Shown piece by piece: positions 5,685 to 12,663 of a stretch of DNA of 13,564 nt. Origin of the DNA: Pseudomonadales bacterium (GTDB taxonomy: Bacteria; Pseudomonadota; Gammaproteobacteria; Pseudomonadales; Pseudohongiellaceae); assembly GCA_022360535.1 (NCBI GenBank), contig JAKSCP010000384.1, positions 1 through 13,564 of the forward strand. Reading direction: 5' to 3'. Positions within the stretch are counted from its first letter, which is position 1, and every line of letters begins with the position of its first letter. The notes beneath the pieces are model-generated. The model worked only from the letters and a program-made list of their open reading frames with translations. It had not been told where the DNA came from and did not search any database. Made by a program: the position numbers and the translations under genes.

Positions 5685-7891
5685 TCGCTTTCGACTATTG
5701 AGAGCGATACAGGCACAGATTTGAATCTCGGCGTGCGACTGCGCGTGTCGACAGTGCGGGGCACCAGTACGTTGGCTTCAGGGAAATAAGTCATTACGTT
5801 GCCCGCTTTAATGGCAAAGCTGGCAAGACGTAAGTTTTCCATAGTTCCAGTATCGTTACTGACACTAACCATCTGTCCTTCTTTCCAGCCCAGGCGTGCC
5901 ATATCTTCTGGGTTCATAAACAACACTTGCCTGTCAGTCTGTTTACGGTACACATCCTCCTCACTGTAGATGATGGTATTGAATTGTCCTTCGCTGCGGA
6001 CACTGGTTAGCATGAATGTACGCTGTGTGCTGGCACGAGTATTCCAGTCGGTTGCCCTGGGTACAGCGAATTTAGCCCGACCAGACTCGGTGGCGAATTT
6101 TGGCTGCTTCAGGTGTCGGCCTTTGATGTGAAATTCTTGTTTGCTGTCATCAATATCCGCTAAAGCATCGAAGCCAGGTATTAGTCTGGCGATGGTCTGT
6201 CTAATCGAGGTGTGTTGGTTAAATTGCGCAAAGTCCAGCAATTGAGCATCCACAACTTTACTGGCTATGGCAGCGATGATGTCAACTTCTGAGAGTAAAT
6301 CTGGAATGCGATCGAATCCACCGTCACTGAGGCGGACATAATTGAACATGGACTCCTGAGTGGTTCCCTGATTTTCTTCATCCCTGACCCGAATAGGTAG
6401 GATGATGTTCTCTCCCTCAACACCGTTGACATGGGTTTGATTCAAGGTCGAATTGATCATTACCTTGAAGGGGATTTTGGAAAGCGCTTGATCTGCATAG
6501 TCGGTATCGGGATTGGCTGCGAATAAATTGCCACCAAGCAAGAAGGCAAAATCAATCTTGCCAGATCCCGCTGCCTCGACGCAGGCCAGGGTATCCATGC
6601 CCAGGTAGGTCGGCAACTGTACGTCGAATTCTTTTTCAATAGCCTCGAATACCTGTTGCTTAAGGGCAGGGGTGAGTCCCATCGAGCTGACGCCTTGCAC
6701 GTTCGAATGCCCCCTGAGGGGGAGTAAGCCTTTTCCTTCGCCTCCGATCATGCCTCGCAACAGCGCCAGAGCAGTCAATGTTTCAATGTTCTCCGTGCCG
6801 TTGCTGTGGTGAGTGAGGCCCATGCCCCAGGCGAACACTGTGCGTTCGGATTTCGCGTAGAGGTCTGCAATGCGCTGTATCTCCGTTTGTGTGACACCTG
6901 ACTCTCGTTCAATGTCACGCCATTCCCTGCCAAGCACGAAGTCACGATAGCCATCAAAGTCATCACAATGAGCGTCTATAAATTCAAGGTCAGTCTGGTC
7001 TCTTTCGATTAGCGATTTAGCGAGACCGGTAAGCAGGGCAACATCTCCGCCTACATGTGGTTGTACGTAGTCAGAAGCGACCTCGCCACCCCCTGTTATC
7101 ATCGACTTGAAGTTGCTGGGTGAGGCGAAGCGGACAAGACCAGCTTCACGTACCGGGTTAATAACGATAACCCGGCCGCCCCGTTGTCGGCATTCCAGCA
7201 GGACTTTAACGAATCGCGGATGGTTTGAGGCCGGATTCGCGCCAAGCACGAAAATCAGATCGGCCTGATGTAGGTCTGCGTATTGAATGGTCGCGGTGCC
7301 GGTGCCTATTGTTGCACTCAGTCCGACCCCGGAAGCCTGATGACAATAGTAGGAGCAGTTATTGATGTGATTGCAGCCATAGAGTCTGGCGAAGAGCTGC
7401 AAAATAAACGCCGCTTCATTTGATGAGCGACCTGAGCCATAGAAAAAACTCTTCTCTGGGTTGGTGTCGCGGAGCCTGGAAGCTATCCGCTCGATAGCTT
7501 CGTGATAGCTGATTGCCTGGTAGTAATCAGCGCCTGCCGGTTTGTAAAGAGGATGGGCCAGACGCCCCAGATCTTCCAATTGTTTGCCGGACAGTTGTCG
7601 CAGTTCCTGCAAACTGTTTTGTTCAAAAATCTCCAACGGGATTGCTGCCCGGATATCACTGAGTTGTGCCTGGATGTTTTTATTGCAGATTTCGATTCGC
7701 TTGCTGTATTCGTTATGCAATCCTCCGCGCTGACCGCCGGTACCAAAAGCGCAGGCCTTGCAGGTGTTTTTAGAGCGCACGGCAGCCGCAAGTTTGCGCG
7801 TGCCAACTTTGTTGGCGGCCCGCATGACATAATTGATGGCTTTAAATCCACCGGCTGCTGGCAGTTCGGACTGTGCTTCTTTCTTGCTCAT
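5681..7891 (-). CDS. FdhF/YdeP-family molybdopterin oxidoreductase
   Basis: The 736-residue protein resembles the YdeP subfamily of molybdopterin-guanine-dinucleotide enzymes, related to formate dehydrogenase alpha subunits. The N-terminal cysteine cluster is NTCKACAFGTGGQRGG...IEICNKN, with Cys44, Cys47 and Cys69. Only three cysteines are obvious, where a canonical 4Fe-4S site of this superfamily has four. The molybdenum ligand region is NNCSYYCHQASGVGL, with Cys183-His184 standing where selenocysteine-His occurs in FdhF; there is no in-frame TGA. Cofactor-binding segments LGANPASNHPRF, GRVIVINPVREAG and LLPLRGHSNVQG are intact, and the C-terminal domain (VLFMNPEDMARLGWKEGQMVSV) is complete. 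There is no Tat signal, so it should be cytoplasmic. It starts 5 nt after the membrane-protein gene, with GGAAG as ribosome-binding site. The electron donor or acceptor is unknown; E. coli YdeP has been linked to acid resistance. Confidence 0.88.
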   Translation of the reverse strand: MSKKEAQSELPAAGGFKAINYVMRAANKVGTRKLAAAVRSKNTCKACAFGTGGQRGGLHNEYSKRIEICNKNIQAQLSDIRAAIPLEIFEQNSLQELRQLSGKQLEDLGRLAHPLYKPAGADYYQAISYHEAIERIASRLRDTNPEKSFFYGSGRSSNEAAFILQLFARLYGCNHINNCSYYCHQASGVGLSATIGTGTATIQYADLHQADLIFVLGANPASNHPRFVKVLLECRQRGGRVIVINPVREAGLVRFASPSNFKSMITGGGEVASDYVQPHVGGDVALLTGLAKSLIERDQTDLEFIDAHCDDFDGYRDFVLGREWRDIERESGVTQTEIQRIADLYAKSERTVFAWGMGLTHHSNGTENIETLTALALLRGMIGGEGKGLLPLRGHSNVQGVSSMGLTPALKQQVFEAIEKEFDVQLPTYLGMDTLACVEAAGSGKIDFAFLLGGNLFAANPDTDYADQALSKIPFKVMINSTLNQTHVNGVEGENIILPIRVRDEENQGTTQESMFNYVRLSDGGFDRIPDLLSEVDIIAAIASKVVDAQLLDFAQFNQHTSIRQTIARLIPGFDALADIDDSKQEFHIKGRHLKQPKFATESGRAKFAVPRATDWNTRASTQRTFMLTSVRSEGQFNTIIYSEEDVYRKQTDRQVLFMNPEDMARLGWKEGQMVSVSNDTGTMENLRLASFAIKAGNVMTYFPEANVLVPRTVDTRSRTPRFKSVPVSLSIVESD
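5682..5697. terminator. Hairpin across the shared stop codons of convergent genes
   Basis: TAGTCG-CTTT-CGACTA forms a perfect 6-bp stem with a four-base loop. It starts in the stop codon of the DUF4252 lipoprotein gene and lies inside the last codons of the opposing oxidoreductase gene. Neither side has a T tract, so it is at best a weak bidirectional terminator or an RNA 3'-end stabiliser. Confidence 0.35.
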
Positions 7892-7896
7892 CGAAT

Positions 7897-8298
7897 TTAT
7901 TCTTCCAGTCCAAGAATTTCCATACGTTCGCTTCCGGCTACCGTAACCAGAGTGCCCTCGACCGTGGTAAATGAGCGCTCTTCCAGCTGATATTTGTAGA
8001 CTTGATAGCTCACTGGTTGTGCTTGATTCTCACGATGTAGATTCACAGTGAGTATGGTGTGGTCGTCTTGCCATCGAAAGTAGTAGAGCGCTGCACCTAC
8101 CCCAACCATCATGATTAGAAAGAGATAAGCGCCTAGTCTGATATCCGATGAGAGTTCTGATTTTTCTTTGGCCAGGGTGTCGTCGGTTGTAGCTGCGTTA
8201 CTGGTTTTTTCTGCAGACGCATCGGCCATGTTGCGTTGTCGTACATAGATAGTAGCGATAGCGATGACGGCGAGTGTTAGAAGGATCTTACCCAGCAT
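7897..8298 (-). CDS. Small two-TM protein, operon partner of oxidoreductase
   Basis: I do not recognise this 133-residue protein. It has two hydrophobic helices (about 2-18 and 55-72), separated by a polar linker rich in Ala, Thr, Lys and Glu. The C-terminal part is about 60 residues of alternating hydrophobic and polar residues (HTILTVNLHRENQ...SYQVYKYQLEERSF), suggesting a small beta domain. Arg and Lys in the linker suggest it is cytoplasmic, with the C-terminal domain in the periplasm, but the prediction is weak. It is the first gene of a two-gene unit; its stop is 5 nt from the oxidoreductase start. It may anchor that enzyme to the membrane or couple it to the respiratory chain, but it has no haem or Fe-S ligands. 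No clear ribosome-binding site precedes the ATG. Confidence 0.72.
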   Translation of the reverse strand: MLGKILLTLAVIAIATIYVRQRNMADASAEKTSNAATTDDTLAKEKSELSSDIRLGAYLFLIMMVGVGAALYYFRWQDDHTILTVNLHRENQAQPVSYQVYKYQLEERSFTTVEGTLVTVAGSERMEILGLEE

Positions 8299-8401
8299 AA
8301 TGGATCGGCTCTGGAATGCTTGCTTGCCGATAATAACAGCGCAATACCTGGCTTCCTAGCTGCATGGGAAGTGGCGAGTCGCTGTGATGTCTGGCTGCCG
8401 C

Positions 8402-8407
8402 TATAAT
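8402..8407 (+). promoter_or_regulatory. Likely -10 element for the ATP-grasp/acyltransferase operon
   Basis: A perfect TATAAT followed by the GC-rich GCGCC lies 84 nt before the ATG at 8492; no good -35 is visible 16-18 nt upstream. The divergent intergenic region 8299-8491 holds no other clear signal. Confidence 0.4.
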
Positions 8408-8491
8408 GCGCCATTAATGATCGAAGCATTCACGATAATCCCCGGTCATCAATGATGGTTACATTAAAGTTAAGGCAGCAGTTGTCCTCAG

Positions 8492-9607
8492 ATGACATCC
8501 ACTAAAGAGTCACCCTATGTGCCGGAAGGTATGCCTCCTTTGGACTTAAGCGGGCGCGCCACGTCATTTTTTGAGTTCTGGCCCATGTGGTTGATGTACA
8601 TACCCGTAGTACTGCAGTGGCTCTTATTGTCTCTGCGCTATCGCAGCTTAACCTTGCCGTTGATAGCCAGTCCGGCAGTCCCCTTGTCCGGCATGGTGGG
8701 AGTCGAGAAATCTGCAGTTTTCGATGCCGCAGGCAAGGAAGCCAGACGCTGGATACTACCGTGGGTAATCTATGAGGTTAGCGCTGACGATGCGGCTAGT
8801 CAGGTACAGCAGATCATCAGTCAACTCGATGCAACGGGATTGGGTCTGCCTATCGTTGGCAAGCCCAATATCGGTTGTCGGGGAGCAGGGGTTAAACTGC
8901 TTAACGATGAAGAAGAGTTAAGGGACTATCTGCAGGCATTTCCCGTGGGTGGTTCCATTCAGTTTCAGAAGCTCAGTCAATGGGATGCGGAAGCCGGCGT
9001 GTTTTACGTGCGTTATCCGCAAAGCGAAAGCGGTGAGGTGACTTCCCTAACCCTGAAATACACGCCCTATGTGGTTGGCGATGGTACCAGCACGCTGGCA
9101 CAATTGATCGAATCCGACCCCCGTGCCGGTCAGCTTCAACATCTGTATGAAGACAGGCATCGGGCCGATTGGCGGCGTGTTATTCCTGAGGGTGAGCCTT
9201 ATCGACTGGTGTTCTCTGCCAGCCACTGTCGAGGGGCGGTGTTCAGAGATGGCAAAGACTATATAGAACCGGGGCTGGTATCAGCGCTGGATCGAATCTT
9301 CGACGATATACCGGGCTACCATTACGGCCGGCTGGATATCAAGTTCGGTGACCTCGATCGACTGAGCGCCGGAGAAGCCTTTGAGATAATCGAGATAAAC
9401 GGCGCCAGCTCGGAATCCATCAATATCTGGGACCGCAATGCCAGCCTTGGGCAGGCCATCAAAACCCTGTTGCAGCAATACAGTACGCTGTTTAAACTTG
9501 GAGCCGCTAACCGCAGGTTGGGTCACAGGACCCCTGGTTTGTTAGCGTTACTCAAAGCCTGGCAGTACGAATCGAAGTTAGTAAAACAATACCCACAAAA
9601 TGACTAA
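8492..9607 (+). CDS. Membrane-associated ATP-grasp ligase-like protein
   Basis: The 371-residue protein has an ATP-grasp fold, the carboxylate-amine/thiol ligase superfamily that includes D-Ala-D-Ala ligase. Visible motifs are KPNIGCRGAGVK (124-135, ATP-binding lysine and glycine-rich loop), a QKL strand (159-161), YGRLDIKF (278-285) with the magnesium-binding Asp282, and EIIEINGASSE (298-308) with Glu301 and Asn303. An unusual feature is the N-terminal hydrophobic segment WPMWLMYIPVVLQWLLLSL (30-48), which probably anchors it to the inner membrane. The substrates are unknown. Its stop overlaps the next gene's start by 8 nt, so it is translationally coupled to an OlsF-like acyltransferase, suggesting work on a lipid or its amine head group. 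The ATG at 8492 has no good ribosome-binding site and a later start is possible. Confidence 0.8.
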   Translation: MTSTKESPYVPEGMPPLDLSGRATSFFEFWPMWLMYIPVVLQWLLLSLRYRSLTLPLIASPAVPLSGMVGVEKSAVFDAAGKEARRWILPWVIYEVSADDAASQVQQIISQLDATGLGLPIVGKPNIGCRGAGVKLLNDEEELRDYLQAFPVGGSIQFQKLSQWDAEAGVFYVRYPQSESGEVTSLTLKYTPYVVGDGTSTLAQLIESDPRAGQLQHLYEDRHRADWRRVIPEGEPYRLVFSASHCRGAVFRDGKDYIEPGLVSALDRIFDDIPGYHYGRLDIKFGDLDRLSAGEAFEIIEINGASSESINIWDRNASLGQAIKTLLQQYSTLFKLGAANRRLGHRTPGLLALLKAWQYESKLVKQYPQND

Positions 9608-11342
9608 TCCCTGTCGGCTTCCAATCAAGCCCAGATTCATTGCCTCTTTATTAGAGAGTGTCCTGGGTTTAAAACCTCTTGCAAAAATCTACGATGATCG
9701 GCCGCTTGGGCTCGATCCCTTTCAATTCCTCGAATACGCCCTGGACGCACTTGGTGTCACTATCGAAATTGAAAACCCTGAAATACTGGAGGACATCCCA
9801 AAAGAAGGACCGGTTCTCATAGTAGCTAATCATCCTCTCGGTGGTTTGGAAGGGATGGCAATAGCCAAGGTCATAGGTGAAGTCAGGCCTGATCTGCAGG
9901 TGTTGACTAACGAGTTGCTGCGTTTAATTCCTGAATTAGCGCCGCTTTTTATCGGTGTCAACGTGTTATCGAAGAATGCGGCAGCGGGTAATGTGGGCGG
10001 CATCAAGCAGGTACACAAACACCTGAAGAATGATGGTGCGGTTCAACTGTTTCCTGCAGGAATGGTATCGGCCTACGAGCAGGGTCGCATTCAGGATCGT
10101 GAATGGAATCGCCTGGCAGGCCAGTTATTACAGAAGTACCAGTGCACTTGTGTGCCGATTCACGTCGGAGGTAAGAACAGTTCTTACTTCTACGGAGCTG
10201 GTGTAATTCACCCACGACTTAGAACTCTGCTACTGCCTCGCCAGCTGGCGAACAAACAGGGATTCACTTTGCCATTGAAGTTAGGCAGACCTATTCCCGC
10301 TCAGGAACTTCGCTTGTTGCAGAGTCCGGTAGCGGTTACGCAGTATCTGAGAGTGAGTACGGATGCATTGGCCCAGAATAGTGGCCAGGAAATTGCCCAA
10401 CCAAGTCTGCAGGACGCCCAGGAAATCGATAGCTCGAGTAACAGTTCAGAAATCCATGCGGCAATCGATGCGCTGGAAGACTGCAAGTTGGTGGAGCATG
10501 AAGAGTTTGATGTGTATTGCGCGCCCTACGAAAGACTGGGCGCCATCATGGAACAGATCGCGATAGCCAGGGAGGTTACTTTCCGGGCCGTAGGCGAAGG
10601 CACTGGACTGTCAAAAGATTCCGATGAATTTGATCCCCACTATCTGCACTTATTTCTTTGGGACAAACAGGAGCAGCGTATAGCCGGTGCCTATCGGGTG
10701 GGCCTGGTAGATGAGATCGTGGCCAAGCATGGCGTCAAAGGACTCTATAGTCGTTCCTTATATAAGTATGATGAAGCTTTTATCAATCAGTTGGGATCGG
10801 CCATTGAGATGGGGCGATCATTTATCCATATCGACTATCAACGCCGTCCGGTGTCGCTAAATTTGTTATGGCGCGGTATTGGTCAAATACTCATCAAAAT
10901 GCCCAGGTATCACACTTTGTTCGGATCCGTGAGTATTTCCAGAGAGTACAGCGATCTTGCTCGTTCCCTGATTGCGGATACGCTGCTTACCAACTACAAG
11001 GCTAAAGAATTTGTACCTTTGGTCCAGCCTATTACCCCGCACAAGGTGGAAAATCGGGTTTGGACTGAAGATATGTTGGCGGAGCTTGCTAATGTGAAGA
11101 TGTTAGGCAAACTGATTGGTCGCTGCGATCCAGGCAAGGCGGTGCCGGTTTTGCTCAGGCATTATCTGTCTTTGAATGGCAAGTTGGTGTGTTTCAACAT
11201 TCATTCGGGGTTCAATAATTCTCTCGAAGGTCTCATCGTGGTGGATGTTCGCAAGACAGAAGTTAAGACACTGAATCGATTTCTCGGCGCAGAAGGCGTT
11301 GAGCACTTCTTGTCTTTTCACAAACTGCAAAACTCGGCCTAG
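9600..11342 (+). CDS. OlsF-like bifunctional aminolipid acyltransferase
   Basis: This 580-residue protein fuses two acyltransferases. Residues about 45-260 form a PlsC-type lysophospholipid acyltransferase with VANHPLGGLEG (75-85) and FPAG (151-154). Residues about 300-575 form an OlsB-type N-acyltransferase (GNAT fold): REVTFRAVGEGTG (324-336), LFLWDKQEQRIAGAYRVG, EMGRSFIH (403-410) and the typical C-terminal LLRHYLSLNGKLVCFNIHSGFNNSLEGLIVVDV. The order, O-acyltransferase first and N-acyltransferase second, and the length match OlsF, which makes ornithine lipids from ornithine and two acyl chains. The amino acid used here is not proven; glycine or glutamine lipids are possible. The linker 260-290 is Ser/Gln-rich. 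Its ATG overlaps the ATP-grasp gene by 8 nt without its own ribosome-binding site. Naming it olsF would go beyond the evidence. Confidence 0.85.
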   Translation: MTNPCRLPIKPRFIASLLESVLGLKPLAKIYDDRPLGLDPFQFLEYALDALGVTIEIENPEILEDIPKEGPVLIVANHPLGGLEGMAIAKVIGEVRPDLQVLTNELLRLIPELAPLFIGVNVLSKNAAAGNVGGIKQVHKHLKNDGAVQLFPAGMVSAYEQGRIQDREWNRLAGQLLQKYQCTCVPIHVGGKNSSYFYGAGVIHPRLRTLLLPRQLANKQGFTLPLKLGRPIPAQELRLLQSPVAVTQYLRVSTDALAQNSGQEIAQPSLQDAQEIDSSSNSSEIHAAIDALEDCKLVEHEEFDVYCAPYERLGAIMEQIAIAREVTFRAVGEGTGLSKDSDEFDPHYLHLFLWDKQEQRIAGAYRVGLVDEIVAKHGVKGLYSRSLYKYDEAFINQLGSAIEMGRSFIHIDYQRRPVSLNLLWRGIGQILIKMPRYHTLFGSVSISREYSDLARSLIADTLLTNYKAKEFVPLVQPITPHKVENRVWTEDMLAELANVKMLGKLIGRCDPGKAVPVLLRHYLSLNGKLVCFNIHSGFNNSLEGLIVVDVRKTEVKTLNRFLGAEGVEHFLSFHKLQNSA

Positions 11343-11344
11343 TC

Positions 11345-11596
11345 ATGGACAAGTTTCTCGCTATCCTGCAGCTGCTAATTGCCGTGCTTCTGGCGATCAT
11401 GGCAGTGGTTACCATCCATAACCTGGTGAATATCGCTACCCGTCCGGAGACCATTTCGGTGGTGAATACCATTATTGGCCAAGGTGTGGTGATTATCGCG
11501 CTATCGGTCTTCGCCACCGTGCTGTTCCGGAAAGCCTGGAAACAGCTCAGGCAGCCGGGCCAAGCCCCCCAAGAGCCTGAATCTCCAAGCGAATAG
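11345..11596 (+). CDS. Small two-TM membrane protein
   Basis: I do not recognise this 83-residue protein. It has two membrane helices (about 4-28, FLAILQLLIAVLLAIMAVVTI, and 42-62, TIIGQGVVIIALSVFATVLF), then a basic stretch RKAWKQLRQ and a Pro/Glu-rich tail, suggesting both ends are cytoplasmic. It starts 2 nt after the acyltransferase stop and has no ribosome-binding site, so it depends on translation of the genes before it. The tight coupling suggests a role in the same lipid pathway, for example as a scaffold, but that is inference. Confidence 0.7.
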   Translation: MDKFLAILQLLIAVLLAIMAVVTIHNLVNIATRPETISVVNTIIGQGVVIIALSVFATVLFRKAWKQLRQPGQAPQEPESPSE

Positions 11597-11633
11597 CTGT
11601 TTCCAGTGCTGGAGGTGAGGGACCGCCCGGGAG

Positions 11634-11639
11634 TATAAT
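11634..11639 (+). promoter_or_regulatory. Possible -10 element before ribF
   Basis: A perfect TATAAT lies 35 nt before the preferred ribF ATG; no -35 consensus is found 16-18 nt upstream. An inverted repeat TCCAG-TG-CTGGA lies just before it (11602-11613), with a loop too short for a stable hairpin, and no FMN riboswitch is visible. Confidence 0.35.
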
Positions 11640-11668
11640 CTCGCGCTTTTGTGGCGGCTGGCCCCAAT

Positions 11669-12607
11669 ATGATTATCTTTGACGATCCCAATCGATTCTC
11701 TCAGTTTCACCAGAATTGCGTAGCCACTATCGGTAAGTTCGACGGTGTGCACCTGGGCCATCAGCTTATTCTGGATCAACTGAAACAGAAGGCGGAACAG
11801 CACAATCTGCCAGCGGTTGTGATCCTATTGGAGCCCCACCCGGAAGAGTTTTTTACCGGGGACGACGCGAAGTGCCCAGCTCGACTTACGGTAGTGAAGG
11901 AAAAGCTGGAACTACTGGAGAGCTTCGGCATCGATTTCGTCTTTCAATTACGCTTCGATCGGGCTTTAAGCGAGTTGTCAGCGCAAAGCTACGTTGAAGA
12001 CATACTGGTGGACGGGTTGGGAATTGTAAGCCTGATCGTAGGCAACGACTTTCGATTCGGGCATCAGCGGCAGGGAGATTTCGGCTTGTTGCAGGAGCTG
12101 GGTGCCGCGCATGGCTTCGAAGTAATCGAGACCGCAGCTTATGAGCGTAATGGTCAGCGCATTAGCTCCACTTTCATTCGGGAGACGCTCAAAGAAGCCA
12201 ACTTCGAATTAGTTGAGCAATTGTTGGGTCGGCCCTATTCCATGAAAGGTGAGGTTCAGAAGGGCCAACAGCTAGGTACGGATTTGGGTTACCCCACCTG
12301 CAATATCAATCCCCATCGCCGCAAGATTCCCTTGCATGGGGTATATGCCTGTGAGGTGAGACTGGGTGACCGGTATCATCAGGCGGCAGTAAATATTGGC
12401 TATCGCCCTACGGTTACCGAAGATGGCGAGGCCTTATTGGAAGCACATATTCTGGATTTCGATGAAGTGCTTTACGGAAAATCCATTGAAGTCATCTTTA
12501 AAGAGAAACTTCGTGACGAAGTGAAGTTTGATGGATTGGATGCATTGAAGGATCAAATCAGCAAAGACGTGGAACTAGCCAGGGAGGTCTTGAGTGCAAC
12601 GGCCTGA
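11669..12607 (+). CDS. ribF: Bifunctional riboflavin kinase/FAD synthetase
   Basis: RibF phosphorylates riboflavin to FMN and adenylylates FMN to FAD in the cytoplasm. From ATG 11669 it has 312 residues, the family's usual length. The N-terminal FAD synthetase domain shows ATIGKFDGVHLGHQ (19-32, HxGH nucleotidyltransferase motif), GNDFRFGHQRQGD (125-137) and ISSTFIR (165-171). The C-terminal kinase domain shows GEVQKGQQLGTDLGYPTCNI (194-213), GVYACEV, NIGYRPTV (242-249) and the FDEVLYGK...VIFKEKLRDEVKF block. The common PTAN motif reads PTCN here. A GTG at 11651 would add six residues, but the homologous N-terminus fits the ATG better; neither has a clear ribosome-binding site. The gene lies 56 nt before ileS, the usual gammaproteobacterial order, although the genes upstream are not the usual ones. 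Confidence 0.95.
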   Translation: MIIFDDPNRFSQFHQNCVATIGKFDGVHLGHQLILDQLKQKAEQHNLPAVVILLEPHPEEFFTGDDAKCPARLTVVKEKLELLESFGIDFVFQLRFDRALSELSAQSYVEDILVDGLGIVSLIVGNDFRFGHQRQGDFGLLQELGAAHGFEVIETAAYERNGQRISSTFIRETLKEANFELVEQLLGRPYSMKGEVQKGQQLGTDLGYPTCNINPHRRKIPLHGVYACEVRLGDRYHQAAVNIGYRPTVTEDGEALLEAHILDFDEVLYGKSIEVIFKEKLRDEVKFDGLDALKDQISKDVELAREVLSATA

Positions 12608-12663
12608 TGAGCGCCCCAGCGCTTGGACATTGAATTACCGCCAGGAAGACGCACTTTAGAGCT

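Noticed and set aside
7340..7350. Possible selenocysteine site in the molybdopterin enzyme
   Set aside because: The ligand codon encodes cysteine and there is no in-frame TGA within the gene.
7502..7990. A 162-codon plus-strand frame opposite the oxidoreductase and its partner
   Set aside because: It covers the well-supported cysteine-cluster coding region on the other strand and has no ribosome-binding site or recognisable domain.
8442..8463. A third TGTAACC, on the minus strand upstream of the 133-residue membrane protein gene
   Set aside because: The flanking TTTTCC is absent and the -10 position after 15 nt reads GGAT instead of CGTC, so it is most likely a chance match.
11597..11668. 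FMN riboswitch before ribF
   Set aside because: The region is only 72 nt and lacks the multi-helix conserved core; only a -10-like element and a short inverted repeat are visible.
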